Assembly: GCA_025935515.1 (NCBI GenBank)
Contig: JAICVC010000042.1
Coordinates: forward strand, 1-13,658
Direction of reading: 5' to 3'
Length of the DNA: 13,658 bases
From: Sphingomonas sp.
GTDB taxonomy: Bacteria; Pseudomonadota; Alphaproteobacteria; Sphingomonadales; Sphingomonadaceae
This document shows, piece by piece, positions 12,811 through 13,658 of the stretch. Made by a program: the position numbers and the translations under genes. How positions within the stretch are numbered: the stretch's first letter is position 1; each line of letters opens with the position of its first letter. The notes below the pieces were generated by a model, which was not told the DNA's origin, made no database searches, and was given only the letters and a program-made list of their open reading frames with translations.

Positions 12811-13658
12811 CAATCGAACAGCTTGGCGAAGCGGCGCTTCTCCCTGGTCCGCCACGCGCCGCGGTGCCAGGCGTCGCTGGCGAGGAGCGGGAGGACGCTG
12901 GTCGCCTCGGCGAACACCATCTGCTCCATCGCGGTCGAGACCTTGCCCCAACTCGCCGCTTCCTGGAGCGTCGAAGAAGAGCAGGCGCCGTCGCGGACGT
13001 CGGCGACGGTGATCTGGATGGCATATTTGTGCACCTCGACGTCCTCGTGACCGAGGATTTCGGCGCAGACCACCGTGTCCTGGGTGAAGTTCTTGGGCAC
13101 ACCGCCGCCGATCATCAGCAGGCCGGTCGTGCCGGCCTTGATCTTGATGTCGGTCAGCTCGCGGAAATCGGCGATCGAGTCCATCGTCATGTAGTGGCCG
13201 CCGCGCTTCATCGCATCGACCTGGTGCTTGACCAGGCCGAAGCCTGCCGAGCTGTCGGTGAAGGCCGGGCAGAAGATCGGCACGTCATGCTCGTAGGCGA
13301 GCTGGACGAGGCTCCCCGGCTTCTTGGCGTTGCCCTCGCTCAGCCACCTGCCCATCTCGCGGATAAACGCGCGCGACGAATAGGCACGCGGCTCCAGGCT
13401 GTCGGCGATCTTGCCGATCGTGAAGTCGCAATCCTGAAGCTGCTGCTCGTCGATATAGGTGTCGTAGATGCGATCGATGTACAGCGAACGCAAAGTATCA
13501 TCGTCAGGAATTTCATTGGCTTGGTAGTGTTTGTGGCCAAGCGCTTCGAAGAAATCCATGTCGACGATCGTGGCTCCGGTAGCGACGATCGCATCGACCA
13601 TGTTGGATTTCACCATCTGCGCATAGAGGTCCATGCAGCCGCCAGCCGAGGTCGAACC
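12810..13658 (-). CDS. Deoxyhypusine synthase-like protein (partial, N-terminus off the right edge)
   Basis: 282 codons are visible and the frame stays open to the window end, so the true start lies outside. In eukaryotes and archaea DHS moves the aminobutyl group of spermidine to a lysine of (e/a)IF5A using NAD. Bacteria lack that substrate, and bacterial members are thought to act on small amines. Seen here, numbering from the ATG codon at 13634: just before it STSAGG, then NMVDAIVATGATIVDMDFFEA (11-31), GLLMIGGGVPKNF (171-183) lining the NAD site, and ASWGKV (227-232) with the Trp229 and Lys231 that correspond to the catalytic WGK of DHS. The ending AWHRGAW...FAKLFD is typical of the bacterial group. 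The catalytic lysine is kept, so an enamine/imine transfer reaction is plausible. The product (homospermidine, a guanidino polyamine or other) cannot be decided. Upstream gene of an overlapping pair with the amidohydrolase. Confidence 0.92.
   Translation of the reverse strand, partial: GSTSAGGCMDLYAQMVKSNMVDAIVATGATIVDMDFFEALGHKHYQANEIPDDDTLRSLYIDRIYDTYIDEQQLQDCDFTIGKIADSLEPRAYSSRAFIREMGRWLSEGNAKKPGSLVQLAYEHDVPIFCPAFTDSSAGFGLVKHQVDAMKRGGHYMTMDSIADFRELTDIKIKAGTTGLLMIGGGVPKNFTQDTVVCAEILGHEDVEVHKYAIQITVADVRDGACSSSTLQEAASWGKVSTAMEQMVFAEATSVLPLLASDAWHRGAWRTREKRRFAKLFD

Noticed and set aside
12811..12951. ATG 12951 as start of the amidohydrolase
   Set aside because: The extra 47 residues lie within the DHS-like gene, are Arg-rich, and would hide the signal peptide that begins at ATG 12810.

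Overview
The window looks like chromosomal core genome of an alphaproteobacterium, most probably a sphingomonad. It is GC-rich and gene-dense. Most genes overlap or nearly touch, and GTG and TTG starts are frequent. The protein families and their order also fit (PA0069-type radical SAM, an OmpA-like barrel with Pro-rich tail, and the run ETF-QO, TPR protein, ispE). I see no mobile element, CRISPR array, tRNA or rRNA, and no gene-free stretch over 300 bases.

Left part (1-4146). A radical SAM gene of the PA0069/SplB-related group runs off the left edge on the minus strand. Its upstream DNA holds an alphaproteobacterial LexA-type SOS box (GAAC-N7-GAAC) lying over a promoter whose predicted transcript would be nearly leaderless. 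Divergent from it is an outer-membrane beta-barrel gene that stops after a proline-rich tail without the usual OmpA peptidoglycan-binding domain, and it ends in a good intrinsic terminator. Converging on it is a minus-strand pair: a degenerate uracil-DNA-glycosylase-family gene followed by a Slt-type lytic transglycosylase that starts with TTG on the stop codon of the first gene.

Middle (4245-10901). A tight five-gene plus-strand operon: ETF-ubiquinone oxidoreductase (electron entry from fatty- and amino-acid oxidation to ubiquinone), an exported TPR protein, ispE (isoprenoid synthesis by the MEP route), bifunctional NAD(P)H-hydrate repair enzyme nnr, and a TrmA/RlmD-type tRNA/rRNA uracil-C5 methyltransferase with a [4Fe-4S] motif. 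Junctions are overlaps or a 10-base gap, so translational coupling is likely. The TPR gene has no normal start codon in the right place for its signal peptide. A perfect inverted repeat lies in the gap shared with the divergent glycosylase gene.

Right part (10891-13658). On the minus strand, converging on the methyltransferase gene: a deoxyhypusine-synthase-like gene (5' end outside the window), a secreted metal-dependent amidohydrolase overlapping it by one base, and a small MAPEG-family membrane protein.

Overall this is mostly ordinary housekeeping sequence. The points most worth a second look are the SOS box at the radical SAM gene, the half-retained iron-sulfur ligand set of the glycosylase-like protein, the apparent ATT/ATC start of the TPR gene, and the DHS-like/amidohydrolase pair. 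I do not see a clearly new multi-gene system.
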